Assembly (NCBI GenBank): GCA_030998015.1
Contig: JARWMV010000234.1
Coordinates: 992,001-1,056,000, forward strand
Direction: 5' to 3'
DNA: 64,000 bases
Source: Ceratorhiza oryzae-sativae
Lineage: Eukaryota; Basidiomycota; Agaricomycetes; Cantharellales; Ceratobasidiaceae
Shown: positions 13,807-24,740 of the stretch, piece after piece
How the letters are laid out: each line of letters starts with the position of its first letter
How positions within the stretch are numbered: position 1 is the first letter of the stretch
Position numbers and translations under genes: made by a program
Notes under the pieces: model-generated
What the model saw: the letters and a program-made list of their open reading frames with translations, nothing else
What the model was told of the DNA's origin: nothing
Databases searched by the model: none

Positions 13807-15138
13807 AGCGGTCACCACAGGTCTTGAGGCGACGTCGAGGGGGCGTTTGGCGGTGGACTAGTAGGCGGAGGCGCTCGAGTTTAAAGGGCAACACAGAGAG
13901 CGGGGGGGTCCAAGCGGCATGCGCAAAGGTCGAGCGAACCAACATCCAGACGCTTGGGCCGTGACACAGCATTGATCAGAACCCTGCACGAGGCTTTCCA
14001 TTTTTGATTGGCTGACAGCATTTTCGCAAGAAAGCCTTCCATACAGGTCCATTTTAAGCCAACAGAATCCAGTGGTACAGTAGCAGGTCCAGAGGCCTTA
14101 TCTATCCCGCCTTTTTCGTGACAGCACGACGGGATGGGTAGTACCGTTTGGCCAATAACGGGAATGTGTGTGTGGTGTTGTTTGGCTGATTATTCCGAAA
14201 AACAAACTGGCCCGGAATTCACGCGCAGCCCTCCAGCGTTGATAACCGTTTAATTTACCCATGATAGCGTTATAGATAGATCTGTTATGATCTGAAAATG
14301 GTTGATTTTCTTAATCGGTTAAGAACCCCATCGTTGGAGAGCTTGAATGCTCCTGCGTGACGTGACGTCACTCTCACCAGAGTGACGACCCGGGCTAGGT
14401 TTTCGATCCACTACCCTCGAGTCAAGGAGTAATAGGCCAGCTTTTTCTATAAAATAGCTTAGATGGCGATAGGAATATCCGAAAAAGTAAAAAACGCCGG
14501 TCCCGTCGGCGGAGGCGTGCAAAGCCAACTGGATGGCTCCATGTTTAACCTCAAAGCAGATGCATTTATCACCGGGGAAAGCCATATTATAGCACTGTGT
14601 GAAAGTGTTCCCCTAGGGCTTAGTGAATCGGGGAGTAATTTATTACTACAAAATAGTCTTATGGGCCTCGCTGAATACATGCTCAGTTGGTCCAAACGTA
14701 TCGGCAAGGCCTTAAACCCAGCCCGCATGTACCGACATTTTATACTCGGAACAAAGAATGGCCTGGTGACGGATCGCTCCCAACTAAGACATTCCGTATG
14801 AGAACTGCCTTGGGGGTGCGCAGATCTATCTTCAGTTGGGCAAGGCTGCCGTCACTTTCAGTCTCCGATGACAAAGCTTGCGGATATCCCAAGTACCCGA
14901 CGGTCAGATATGTACAAACGAGTTCCGGATCCGGCCTGTGCCCCTTTTAATTATCATTCTAGACCCCGCAGAGGTCGAATAAGTTAGCCAAGGGGATCGG
15001 TCACCTTCATTCGCCTTAGGGGCAACCTGGGTATAAAACCCGGCGCTGGAGTCGGTCAATCCTCATCCTGTCTTCTCCCCCATCTCCCATCCACTCCCAC
15101 TCTCTTATCTTTTGCTCTCTATCCACCACTCGTTAGCC
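13807..15138. other. Intergenic, no supported gene
   Basis: 1.3 kb. A 112-codon frame starting at 14463 lacks recognisable motifs, splice context or a hydrophobic/secretory signal. The right end carries the TATA box and pyrimidine-rich leader of the next gene. Confidence 0.4.
15032..15038 (+). promoter_or_regulatory. TATA box of the small secreted protein gene
   Basis: TATAAAA lies 107 bp before the ATG at 15139, followed by a CT-rich leader (cttctcccccatctcc), the usual arrangement of highly expressed fungal genes. Confidence 0.65.
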
Positions 15139-15880
15139 ATGCGTTTCACTCGCCTCTTCACTCTCTTTGGCGCTATCCTGTCCACTGGGCTCGTCGCCGC
15201 GACTCCTATTCCATCCTCGAGCGCAGTGGCGGCACGTTGCTCCGGCAACTGCACATCTGGCACCAATATCCTCGGTCTAGTGACCAACCTCCAAGCCGAC
15301 GTTAAAGTTACCTTGTCTTTGCTCGGTCAGTTCCGAGTCTTTTTTCGCTTTCATGTGCTTGCTCACGCCTAATCCATCAGATAAATGCAAGGAGACTGGT
15401 GCCAACCCTACGGAATTGTTTGTAAAGCTCGCCACTTTAGTAGAGACTTGCAACAAGGCTGTTGCTGTTGTAGAGGTCGACACTACAGGAATTTATAACG
15501 GGGTCAAGGCTCAAGTCTCGAATATTGCTGCTCAGATTGTCCTGGTAGGTCTTCAGCACCACTGGTTGAAATGTGCTTAATCTTGTGCATGATAGGACAT
15601 TGGTACGGGTTGCGGAAAGTTCAAGAACGTCAAGATCGATGGCTTTGTTTATATCGACCTCTGCGCTAAGCTCGACCTTGCCTTGAAGGGGCTGTGTGTC
15701 ACCCTCAATGGTCTCATTCGCGGTTGCTTGCAGCTGATCTCTGCCATGTGAGTGGTCGATAATGCGCAAAGGAGGGTTACCACTAACATTTTGTATAGCT
15801 GCTTAGTCAAGTCTTTGGTCCTGTCGGTTGTCAATTTCAAGCTCTGCTTGTCCCTCTTTACAAGCCTTCGTCTCTTCTAA
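15139..15880 (+). CDS. Small secreted Cys-containing hydrophobic protein
   Basis: Four exons (15139-15325, 15381-15544, 15596-15747, 15799-15880) give 194 residues in a single frame. Residues 1-21 are a clear signal peptide (RLFTLFGAILSTGLVAATP with a likely A-x-A cut). The mature part has scattered cysteines (ARCSGNCTSG, DKCKETGANP, LVETCNK, GTGCGK, LCAKLDLALKGLCVTL, RGCLQL, LCLSLF) and long amphipathic stretches. It resembles the lineage-expanded secreted or transmembrane proteins of basidiomycetes; it is not a hydrophobin, as the paired CC pattern is missing. TATA box and CT-rich leader suggest strong, regulated expression. It could be a surface or effector-like protein; that role is inference. 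Confidence 0.78.
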
Positions 15881-16203
15881 GAGTGCGTGCATCTAGTCGG
15901 CCAACTAATGTGTCGCTTACGACTGCCTAGGTGCTGTTTGGATGTCCTATGTGAGGACCCCGAAAATTTCTTCGCTTTTCTGCTTTCGTGAATCGTCGCT
16001 CTCGTTTTTATACGCTCTTTTGATCCCGGGTCTGGAATGTGGATAGTTGATTGGTAATATAAATCAAATGATTTGTTTGGTCCGAATCGAGGTCTTTTGG
16101 AGGCTAAGCGCCTATGTGAAATCACGGTCGCGTTTGGGTGCTCTCACTCTCGACCATCACATTTGTGCTTGATATTAGTTTTCGCCCAAACTTACTCGCA
16201 GCC
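15881..16203. other. Intergenic
   Basis: 323 bp between the secreted protein gene and VPS45; holds the 3' region of one and the promoter of the other. Nothing else seen. Confidence 0.45.
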
Positions 16204-18705
16204 ATGGATGTGACAAAGGCAGTCGGGACTTACATAGATAAGATGATTAGCACTCCTGCTAGCATCAAAGTGCTCCTTCTTGATTCTCACACAGTAAGAA
16301 CGCATAACTAGCGGAGCCCTCGGGTCACTGAAATAGGTTCGAACAGACGCCGATAGTTTCATTGTCGACGACGCAGTCAAATCTCTTGTCAAAGCAGGTT
16401 TATCTTACCGACTCCATCACAAATAAGAAGCGCGATCGAATGGCTCACATGAAATGTGTGTGCTTCTTGAGACCAAGTGAAGAAAGCCTTGAAGCACTGG
16501 GTGAAGAGTTAAAGGAGCCCAAATACGGGGAGTACTACTTGTGTTAGTAGGTGCCTCTGTCTCGTGGATAACTTTTTGGATACTAACGTGGCTATCATCA
16601 GACTTCAGTAATACCCTGAGCAAAGTCGCAATTGAGCGGCTAGCCGAACAAGATGAATACGAGGTTGTGAAAGAAGTACAGGTGAGTGACAAATTTCTTC
16701 ACATTCTCTCCGAAACCAACTTTTTGCAGGAATATTTTGCAGATTATGCCCCTGTCTTGCCCTCTCTATTTTCTCTTAATCACATACCCAAGTCCTCGAG
16801 TTCTACCTCGGCCGACGGAACTACCCTGCCATTCTCATCAACAGGCCCTCTCTATGGGGCCAACCCCAACTCTTGGGACCCAGCTGCTCTCGAGCGAACG
16901 GTCCAGGCAATCTGCGCTGTCTTACTCAGCTTGAAGAAAAAGCCGGTAATACGATACGAACGCATGAGCGGCATGGCTCGCAAGTTGGGGACCGAAGTGC
17001 TTCGCCGAATCCAAGCCGAGCCTGCGCTTTTCGACTTTCGGTTGACCCAAGTTCCACCGCTATTGCTTCTACTGGATAGGAGAAACGATCCAGTAACACC
17101 GTTGCTATCGCAATGGACTTATCAGGCAATGGTCCACGAGCTGTTGGAGATACAACCGGGAGGTCGGGTTGATTTGAGCATGGTACCAGACATTCGGCCA
17201 GAGTTGCGGGCAAGTAACCTTTACCATGCCTCGCAGATTACCGAGATTTCAATTCTTGCATAGCAAATTACACTCACACCACCCACCGATCCGTTCTTTG
17301 CGCAAAACCTTTTTGCGAACTTTGGAGATCTCGGTGCTACGATCCAGCAACACGTGCAATCTTATCAAGCCAAGACGGCTTCTCAAGGCGCAATTGAAAG
17401 TATCGCGGATATGAAGCGGTTTGTCGAAGAGTACCCCGAGTTTCGAAAGCTCGGCGGGAACGTAAGCAAACATGTGACTGTAGTTGGCGAACTTAGCAGA
17501 CTTGTTGGGCGCGATTCGTTGCTCGATGTGAGCGAGGTCGAGCAAAATTTGGCAGGGAGGGACAATCAAGGTGCAGATTTGAAGGCAAGAGATCATCGGA
17601 TTTCACTATGACATAAATCTAATGTGACTTTGCTAGGCGGTCATGGAGCTCATACAAAAGCCAGGGATTCAGCTCTACAATAAAATAAGGCTAGCGATTA
17701 TTTATGCGCTTCGATACCAAAAGACGTCGAACCAGATTGGAGCCGTCGTCGAGGCGCTCATCAAGGCGGGCGTGAGCGAGAGTGATGCCAGCGTGAGTGA
17801 TATCCATAACGACTTCAACATTCACTCACTTTATTATAGCTCGTTTATGTTATGTTGAATATTGCGGGTGCAGACCAACGGCAAGACGATCTTTTTGACA
17901 ATGGGAACATATTTTCCCGAGGAAAGAGTGCACTTAAAGGGTTGAAGGTATGGCGAGTCTAATATTATTCGAATACGCATTGCTTATGACGGTCGATATT
18001 CAGGGAGTAGAGAACGTATATACACAGCATTCACCCCACTTGTCCGAAACTCTTGAGAATTTGCTACGTGGTAGATTAAAGGAACAGAGCTACCCCTTTA
18101 TCGAGGGACAAGCAACTACCAACGCAGGTTTGCAACGGTCAGCAATGCTATAAGGAAAACTAAACGCTAGCTGACTCACGCATTTTAGACCCCAAGATGT
18201 AATAGTTTTCATGATTGGTGGAACGACTTATGAAGAAGCCCGTGCAGTAGCCCTGATGAACCAGGATCCGGCGCTAGTGGGGCCAGCTTCAACTAGCTCA
18301 ACGCGAATCTTGCTTGGTGGTACATGCATACACAATTCCTCGAGGTGAGTAGACTCGGTGTGTTGCACTTTCGGGCGCTAAAATTGTTCAAGTTTCCTGG
18401 AGATGATCTCGCATGCCGCCGAAGCGTTTCCTCCGACCGTGTATGCCCCTCCCCCTGAATCAGGGACTGGAACGTCTGGCCCATCACTCAATCTTAATTT
18501 GGGCGGACTCAATGTGAGCGTTGGTGGTCCTGGAGGCACGGGCGTATTTCGCGCTCCGGCATCGTCAAACTCTCCTATAGTTAGCCTTGACACTGGAGGG
18601 CAAGGTGCGGTGGACGAAAGCCTACGGGAAGTGAGAGATGGGGTTCGCAACTTTTTTGGAAAGGTCAAGCAGGGTGTAGATCGGATGGGAGACCAGCTTC
18701 GATGA
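16204..18705 (+). CDS. VPS45: Sec1/Munc18-family vacuolar sorting protein Vps45
   Basis: Binds syntaxins (Tlg2/Pep12 type) and guides SNARE pairing in Golgi-to-endosome transport. Ten exons join to 677 residues: 16204-16293, 16347-16542, 16602-16681, 16730-17209, 17264-17584, 17637-17792, 17840-17947, 18004-18137, 18189-18344, 18393-18705. Family blocks: [116 protein letters not shown], and [14 protein letters not shown] near the end. The C-terminal tail (about 90 residues) is Gly/Pro-rich, then an amphipathic helix. Introns 4 (17210-17263) and 5 (17585-17636) use GC instead of GT donors, needed to keep the frame. Confidence 0.96.
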
Positions 18706-18849
18706 TGTGCATTTCTCTGGTACATGGCTGGATGGTGTGGAATATATCTTGGGCAATAGCATATTGATACAGTTGACGGAACAACCGCGTGTCCAGGGTA
18801 CATTGTAGATAGCACGCTACATATTTCGCACGAGGTTTGCCAAACCAAT

Positions 18850-19848
18850 TTACCGGGCTCGACCAGAGAGCCATTGCAGCACGATATCGAGATTGTGTTG
18901 ACTGCGCATAGAACACTGCGGACATTCTTGTAAATATGTCCCAGGTAATAGCCGGCGGGGTTCGGATACGTACCGAGTAACACTGCGACAGGTGTTTTGA
19001 ATCAGTATTGAGTAACCGATATAGGGTCAACCTTAGCTTACCGAAACCGGCCGATCACGAATGGTGTCCAAACGCCTACATCATCACAACATTCAGGGAG
19101 GTTCCACCCGGATCGGGAAATAGGATACGTACAACTCACGGATAAGTTCGTCGACGGTGGCATGCTCCTCTATGTCGTTCTTATTACCTAAAACTAGGAG
19201 CGGGACGCCTGCAAGTGGTCGGTGGTCCAGCAACGAGTGCAGCTCGAAACCAGCTGATTCGAGCTTGTCGGTCTATGTGGCGGTCAGTTGTTGAGGGGCC
19301 GAATGAGCCTCTAGGATACTCACAGCACTCGAGTCGACCATAAATCTATCATCTTGTACATCAGTGGGAGGCTGGCAAGGTTGAGGTAACCAACAGCTCA
19401 CACAATCGCGTCCACGCCATGACAGTAGCGCTCCCACATGTTCCTGAATTTGGGTTGCCCTTGGGAATTTCGTATATAGTTATTCTAGTGCAAGGTGACG
19501 CTGCTTGACGATGATTTACCTGCGACATCCCAAATCTTGAACGTAACATTTCCTTTCCTCACTGTTGAAGAGTCAGTTGGGTGCGTTCGTGGAAGGTCAA
19601 ACCGCGGCATACCTTTCCTCAAGTTGAATGCAACAGTCGGGACTACATCTTCACTCCATTGGCCGGAAGTTAGGACATTGACAAACGAAGTCTTGCCTGA
19701 TGCCTATGAGGTAATGAGACAACTTGACATACGAGTCTCGCAAGAAAAAAGGCAGCCGAACCTGTAGCCCTACAATAGATATCTCCGCGTGCTTGGTGAA
19801 GAACAAGCCTTGAAACCAGGCGAGTAAGCTACTGAACCAGCCTGCCAT
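18850..19848 (-). CDS. ARL8: Arl8-type small GTPase
   Basis: ARF-like GTPase that in other eukaryotes marks lysosome/vacuole membranes and links them to motors and tethers. Start ATG at 19848. Motifs in order: amphipathic N-terminus ([20 protein letters not shown]), P-loop [11 protein letters not shown], switch I with PTVAFNLRK, switch [23 protein letters not shown] guanine-specificity box in [18 protein letters not shown], then [15 protein letters not shown] and the last exon [19 protein letters not shown] with stop at 18852-18850. About seven short introns break it; the P-loop and switch II are each split by an intron. About 145 bp from the end of VPS45 (convergent) and 101 bp from the start of the MYND gene (divergent). 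Confidence 0.92.
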
Positions 19849-19949
19849 TGCGGAGGGAAGCAGAAGAATGATATCAGTACACGTGACTCGTGGCGCGACA
19901 TCAATAACCTTCCATTTCCACCCTTATCCATCCGCCACAACCCGCCACC
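19849..19949. promoter_or_regulatory. Divergent promoter, ARL8-MYND gene
   Basis: Only 101 bp between two start codons on opposite strands; must contain both promoters. Contains a CACGTG core E-box-like site at about 19880 (acacgtgactcgtgg region). Assignment is inferred from spacing. Confidence 0.5.
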
Positions 19950-21581
19950 ATGGCCTCGTCCGCTGAACTCGTTACCCTTGTTAAAAAGGACCCCGCAAAG
20001 CTCATAGAGACAATCAAGTCGAACGCTTATGAGGAAGGATTACTTAATAGCATCCATAGCGCGGCAATGCAGCTCCCCACCCAGTCTGCAGACTGGAAAG
20101 CCCTGCGCAACGCGAATTTTTACCAATTTTATCACTCTGTTCTCCTGAGTGACAAGTATAAGATCTCTGTACGCGCAAAAGAGAATCAAGCGAGACTAGG
20201 TATTGACACATGTTAGGATCCTACTTGGTTGCAAGTCGCAAAGCTTCAAGTTGACTACTACCAGCGCGACTTGAATACGCATGGAGCCAATGATGTCCCA
20301 ACCGAGCAAATGTCTCTAGTTGTGAAACACATTTCTGAGTCACGTAATGAAATCCTCACCATGCCAGACGAAGGTGTGGATGTCATTCGGAAGATCGACG
20401 AGCTTGATGTTATTCGGAATAGCAGCTCGCACGTAAGTTCCGTGGCCGTCCGTTGCAGAACTTGACATTCTGTGTGCAGTGACCTTCCGATGCTATTGGA
20501 CTTGTCTTCGCGCATTCTACTACGAGCCAAGTCCCACGACGTAGACATCAAGCGTCTTACGACCTTGTCTCCAGATCCATTCAAGGCTAGTGCAGCACAT
20601 CTTCTCCCGCCCGTCGACGCCGCAGACACCAAGGAAATGCGAGCCGCTTTTGTGCGCTTGTTGGGCATGCAGAGGAACAACCTCGCCAAGATCCCGTACC
20701 CGAAGTGGATTTGGCTGCGGTTGACCATGGTCACTCAGCCTGCTCCTGAATGGCCATCCATGGGCGACGAGGCGCTTCACTGGCTCCTGGATCTAGTTTG
20801 GGAGGCTCTTGGCGACAACTCCAAGGCGGGTCCCTCGGACAGGAAGAACGCATTGGAGGTTCTTGGGTTAGGCGCTTGTTCTTTCGGATCGAATTGTCAA
20901 GGCTAACATGAACGCTAGTCGCGCCATAACCAAAACCCCTATCCCGACTAAATTCTTCGAGACTCAAGGAGAACACATCTTCCCGATGATCGCTCGACTT
21001 GTATTGACCGACACCAAGGCATTCGCCAACAATACCGAAAAGAGTGCGTGCTCGATCAAACTCTTTTATCCACAACTAACGTAATAAGCGCATAACAGGT
21101 CAATCTTGCAAGCGTCTCCAAACCTGTGTCAAGCTCGCAATGTCGCGCTGCCCGGCGCCTACCAAGCAGAAACTCAACGAGCAAATGATGCCAATCTTCC
21201 TGCCTGTACTCTTCAAGCTTCGCTCGCTCTCCAATGCGCCGAACCCGAACGCCCAGACCCAACTTGCGACTGAGACCGTCAAGGCATGGACGGAAATTGG
21301 TCAGGATCTCGGGATCACTCAGGAAAGCGCGCTCCAAGATATGAAGGACAAGAGTGGCGGTCTGGTCGGATGCAGCCGTGTGCGGTGCCCATTATTCGGC
21401 CAGACTGCGCTCGGAATGATGCGTTGCTCGCGTTGCAAGAAGAAACAGTATTGCGATGAACGGTGCCAAAAGAGGTGAGTCTGTTCAAATTCAATCCCTG
21501 CATCAATAACGAACGCCCCGCAGGGACTGGACTGAAGGCAAGCACAAGGACGAATGTAAGCCCGACCCCAATGCTCCTTGA
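19950..21581 (+). CDS. MYND zinc-finger protein
   Basis: Largely helical fungal protein ending in a MYND finger, a protein-interaction module. Exon 1 (19950-20168) ends in frame before a 48-bp intron (20169-20216); without that splice the frame meets a TAG. The next exon gives DPTWLQVAKLQVDYYQRDL. Later blocks include MRAAFVRLLGMQRNNLAKIP, WIWLRLTMVTQPAPEWPSMG, KFFETQGEHIFPMIARLV and LFKLRSLSNAPNPNAQTQLA. The finger spans the last exons: GCSRVRC, MMRCSRCKKKQYCDERCQ, then after an intron RDWTEGKHKDEC, giving all zinc ligands. The junction between the second and third exons (about 20425-20480) needs a weak GC donor or one-base error. Function beyond protein binding is unknown. Confidence 0.82.
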
Positions 21582-21905
21582 GCAACACCCCAGCGCGGTG
21601 ATCAACACCAAAATTCTTGGCCCTTTCGTGTACTTTTTCAAATACTGAATAAACTGATTTATGAATCCAAATCGACCAGACTGATTTAACATGCATCCAA
21701 TTTCATCCCAGCGCTGTCAATACTACATGAAAGAAGCAAAGCTCTGCAGATCTCAGAATCTAGTATTAGTACAAAACGATGCTTGTCTCCCTTTCCATTT
21801 CGCTCTCGTTCTCTTGTCCGTTTGTTTAATTGGTGGGCATGATGGCATGATAGGCGTAAAGAGAAAAAAAGCACAAAAATCGGGGTGGAGGTCAAGAGGC
21901 CGAGA
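21582..21905. other. Intergenic, convergent 3' ends
   Basis: 324 bp between stops of the MYND and VWA genes; no coding exon seen. Confidence 0.4.
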
Positions 21906-24638
21906 CTAGCCACGTGCACTCCGCCACGCGCTTTGAAGAGCAATGCGTTTGGCCTATCGAAACCAAGCGTGGTTAGCACGCATTCAATTATCGTAAATGC
22001 AAAAGGAGGGATGAACCAAAGATTCAAAAAAGGTGGGGGTGCGAGGATACACCGGTCAAAATCGAGCGCCTATTCGATCGCAGAAGTAAAAAAAAAGAGA
22101 CACGCCTTGTCCTCACCTGATCAAATGTGACATTGCCTTCGCGTACATCGATACCTTCCGTCTCGTCGTCGTCATCATCGTCCCCACGGGCGGTAGAGTC
22201 GCGCATTCCTCCGAAGCGAGCTACAATGCAACGTATGGTTTTGATTAGCCCACGGTGTAATTCGGGTAGCAAGCACTCGCCACCCCCTCGAGGCTTCAGT
22301 GTCGCAATAAGTGAAGCCTAAATTGGGGGGAATGATGCCCGACTGGCGTTGGTCGCGCCACCCCGAGTTTCAAATCAGATCTAAGATTTGCGCATACCCG
22401 ATAGGTTCGCAAACTGCCGTCCCATCAATGTACCTCCCATCTGCCATCGAGTGTACCTCTCTCGCAATCGGATGTACTCTATCCATGGCGTGTACCGCAT
22501 CGCAAATGTGGTTCCCACAATATGGCGCAATAAAGTGATCGAATAAACCACTTGCGCGATTTCCGGTGTGCAGATGGACTCCAAATCAAAAAGCTTAAGT
22601 ACATACACTCACCAGCTCCAAACGCATTTCCGCCAAACATCGGATTTGCCTTTTCAACGCCGGTACCCATCACGCTCAGCGCCTGTCCGCCTGAGCTAAA
22701 TGTTGGGAAATCTGAGACAACGCGCCGTGGTGGAGATGTGGGGGAACGAGGGGCTGAACAAGCAGAATTAATTTGAATATTTATACATGCTGCGGTCGTC
22801 TCACCAGATGTTTTTGGTGGGCTTGCGGGTGGCGTCCGTGGAGGTGGAGTGGGTGGAGACCGGTAAGTGCGTGTCGAGTATCCCATGTTAAGGTATTTGT
22901 CTGTGAAGCGTGAGCCTTTGACCTGTTTGAAGCCTCAAGTCAGCATTAATTAAACCAAGCGATGTTGGGGTAGCTGGACAGGTCGTGCATATACCCAAAC
23001 TTTCGAGCGTCCTTTACGCATTGCAAACGTAACGCATGCACGTCAACCCCGAACAACGTCAAATGACCACCATTTGCCTCTAGAGGCTATATCTTTCAGC
23101 CCATCTTCGCACGCCCAATCCATTCGGTCCCTCCTCCGAATCCATACTTTCTACCCCACACCCTTCAACGCAACACACAACTCACCTTTTTCAACAACGG
23201 TCGCGCCTCAGCCAATGTCCTTGCCTGACTCCAGACCTGCACATTCCAACGTGCCTCCTCCGATTCCCGGTAAATATTCTCCACCACCATTCGCTATTTG
23301 AATTAGCCAAGTCGGTCAGGGACCGCATATAACCCAATTAGGCAATCATATAGGGGATGTTCATGTCGAATGTTTTTGGTCAAGTGGAACACGTTGGATT
23401 GGTTTATGGAGTGATCCACCCGCGCGAGTCGAATCAAGGACACATCGGCCGATTTCAACGGCCGAACCGAGACGTAAAAAAACACGTTGAGAAGGATCGC
23501 ATACGCGCACGTTGCATGGTTGGAGAAGTAAGGGCACAAGTTTGGGGTAAGTGATTGAGTTTGCGCCTCGAAAAAAAGAGAAGAAAAAAAGCACGTACCT
23601 TGACACCATCCCCGCGCAACAACAGTCGCTCGTGCAATTCGCGCGCAACGTCATCTACTGATTCTTGGTTGCCCAGAATCCTACAGGAATATGTGACACA
23701 GCTTTAGGATACGCGAGCCGGATATGGATTTCGGGGCGAGAACGTACCGTTCGGCAACCGCTGCGCCGACTTCACGAATCAGACGCTCCATGTCGAGATT
23801 TTCGAGTACGGAACCGATGATGGCACGTGAGAGGAGGGACGCGGTAGTGAGGCTGTAATGGTATTAGCCGGATTCGAGTGCAAGGGATACGGACATACGG
23901 GACCATGAGGCCCGAGGTGATGGCAGTGAGCGCTGTGTAAAAGTCATTGGCGTGGGCATAGCCTGAGAGTGCCGGTTCGCACGCGACAAAGAACTAGGAA
24001 GGGTCAGAGGGAATGATGTGGCTCGGGTCAAAGAGACATACGAGAACAATGCCGCGTTGGGCGAGATCGCGTGCAATAACGAGCGGGTCATGTCCATCTG
24101 GAGACCCACTGTCGAATCCTGGGGGAGGATCAGCATCAGAATAAAACGGATGAAAAAGGACGTGCCATCTCCGTATTCGCCAATGCCGTGGGGTGGCGCA
24201 TCAGCAATGAGGACTATCATCTTGCTCGCCTGGGGCCGCCAATCAAGGTTGAGAGCGTCCCACAAAGAGCTGCAGTGATAGCTTCTGGGCCGTCGCCACC
24301 ACCGCTGGCGTAGAGGGTCTTGAGGTTCTCATGCACTTGATCGATGTCCGACGTAAAGCCAAAGTTCTTGGTGACGTACGTATGGTCCTGCGGAGGGTGG
24401 TCGCGGAAGGCGATGAGGCCGACGCGGAGGTCTTCGGGGTGGGTGAGGCCGCCGTGGGCGATGATGTCGGCGCAGATACGCTGGATATGCACTGTGGAGT
24501 GGGTAATGTACGAGCCTTGGGAGCCCGTCGCGTCTTGGATAAAGACGAGGTCGCTGGAAAGGGTTAGACAACGTCATGGACGACGCGGGCAACATACAGC
24601 ATCTTGCGGTCATGCATCTCGTTCTGTTCGACGTCCAT
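21906..24638 (-). CDS. VWA (von Willebrand factor A) domain protein
   Basis: Basidiomycete VWA-domain protein of unknown task. Starts MDVEQNEMHDRKM at 24638; the next exon opens with DLVFIQDATGSQGSYI, a MIDAS metal site (D-x-T-x-S) with the usual hydrophobic strand. Then LRVGLIAFRDHPPQDHTYVT, NFGFTSDIDQVHENLKTLYA, SGGGDGPEAITAAL, LNLDWRPQASKMIVLIADAP, PHGIGEYGDG, RGIVLFFVACEPALSGYA, ASLLSRAIIGSVLENLDMER and RELHERLLLRGD. The C-terminal part is Pro/Ser-rich with a poly-Asp run (about 22150-22190) and ends FDQ-AKRIALQSAWRSARG, its TAG at 21908-21906. The VWA fold resembles that of alpha-kinase partners, but no kinase domain is present. About eight introns, not all fixed. Confidence 0.8.
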
Positions 24639-24740
24639 CGTGGTTGGGTACAAGGCGTTTGCACAGGCCCGTGGTCATAGGGTCCCTTGCCATCGCCATC
24701 ATGCGCTCACGTGCATCCGCCAACGACCACAGACGACCAA
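24639..24740. promoter_or_regulatory. Divergent promoter, VWA gene-F-box gene
   Basis: 102 bp between two opposite start codons; shared control DNA inferred from spacing alone. Contains a CACGTG palindrome-like site at about 24708 (gctcacgtgcat). Confidence 0.45.

Noticed and set aside
14463..14801. 112-codon open frame on the plus strand
   Set aside because: No conserved motif, no splice or promoter context, and overlapping frames on the other strand; likely chance.
20169..20216. In-frame TAG in the MYND gene read as a nonsense mutation
   Set aside because: A 48-bp phase-0 GT-AG intron removes the stop and restores a conserved-looking joint.
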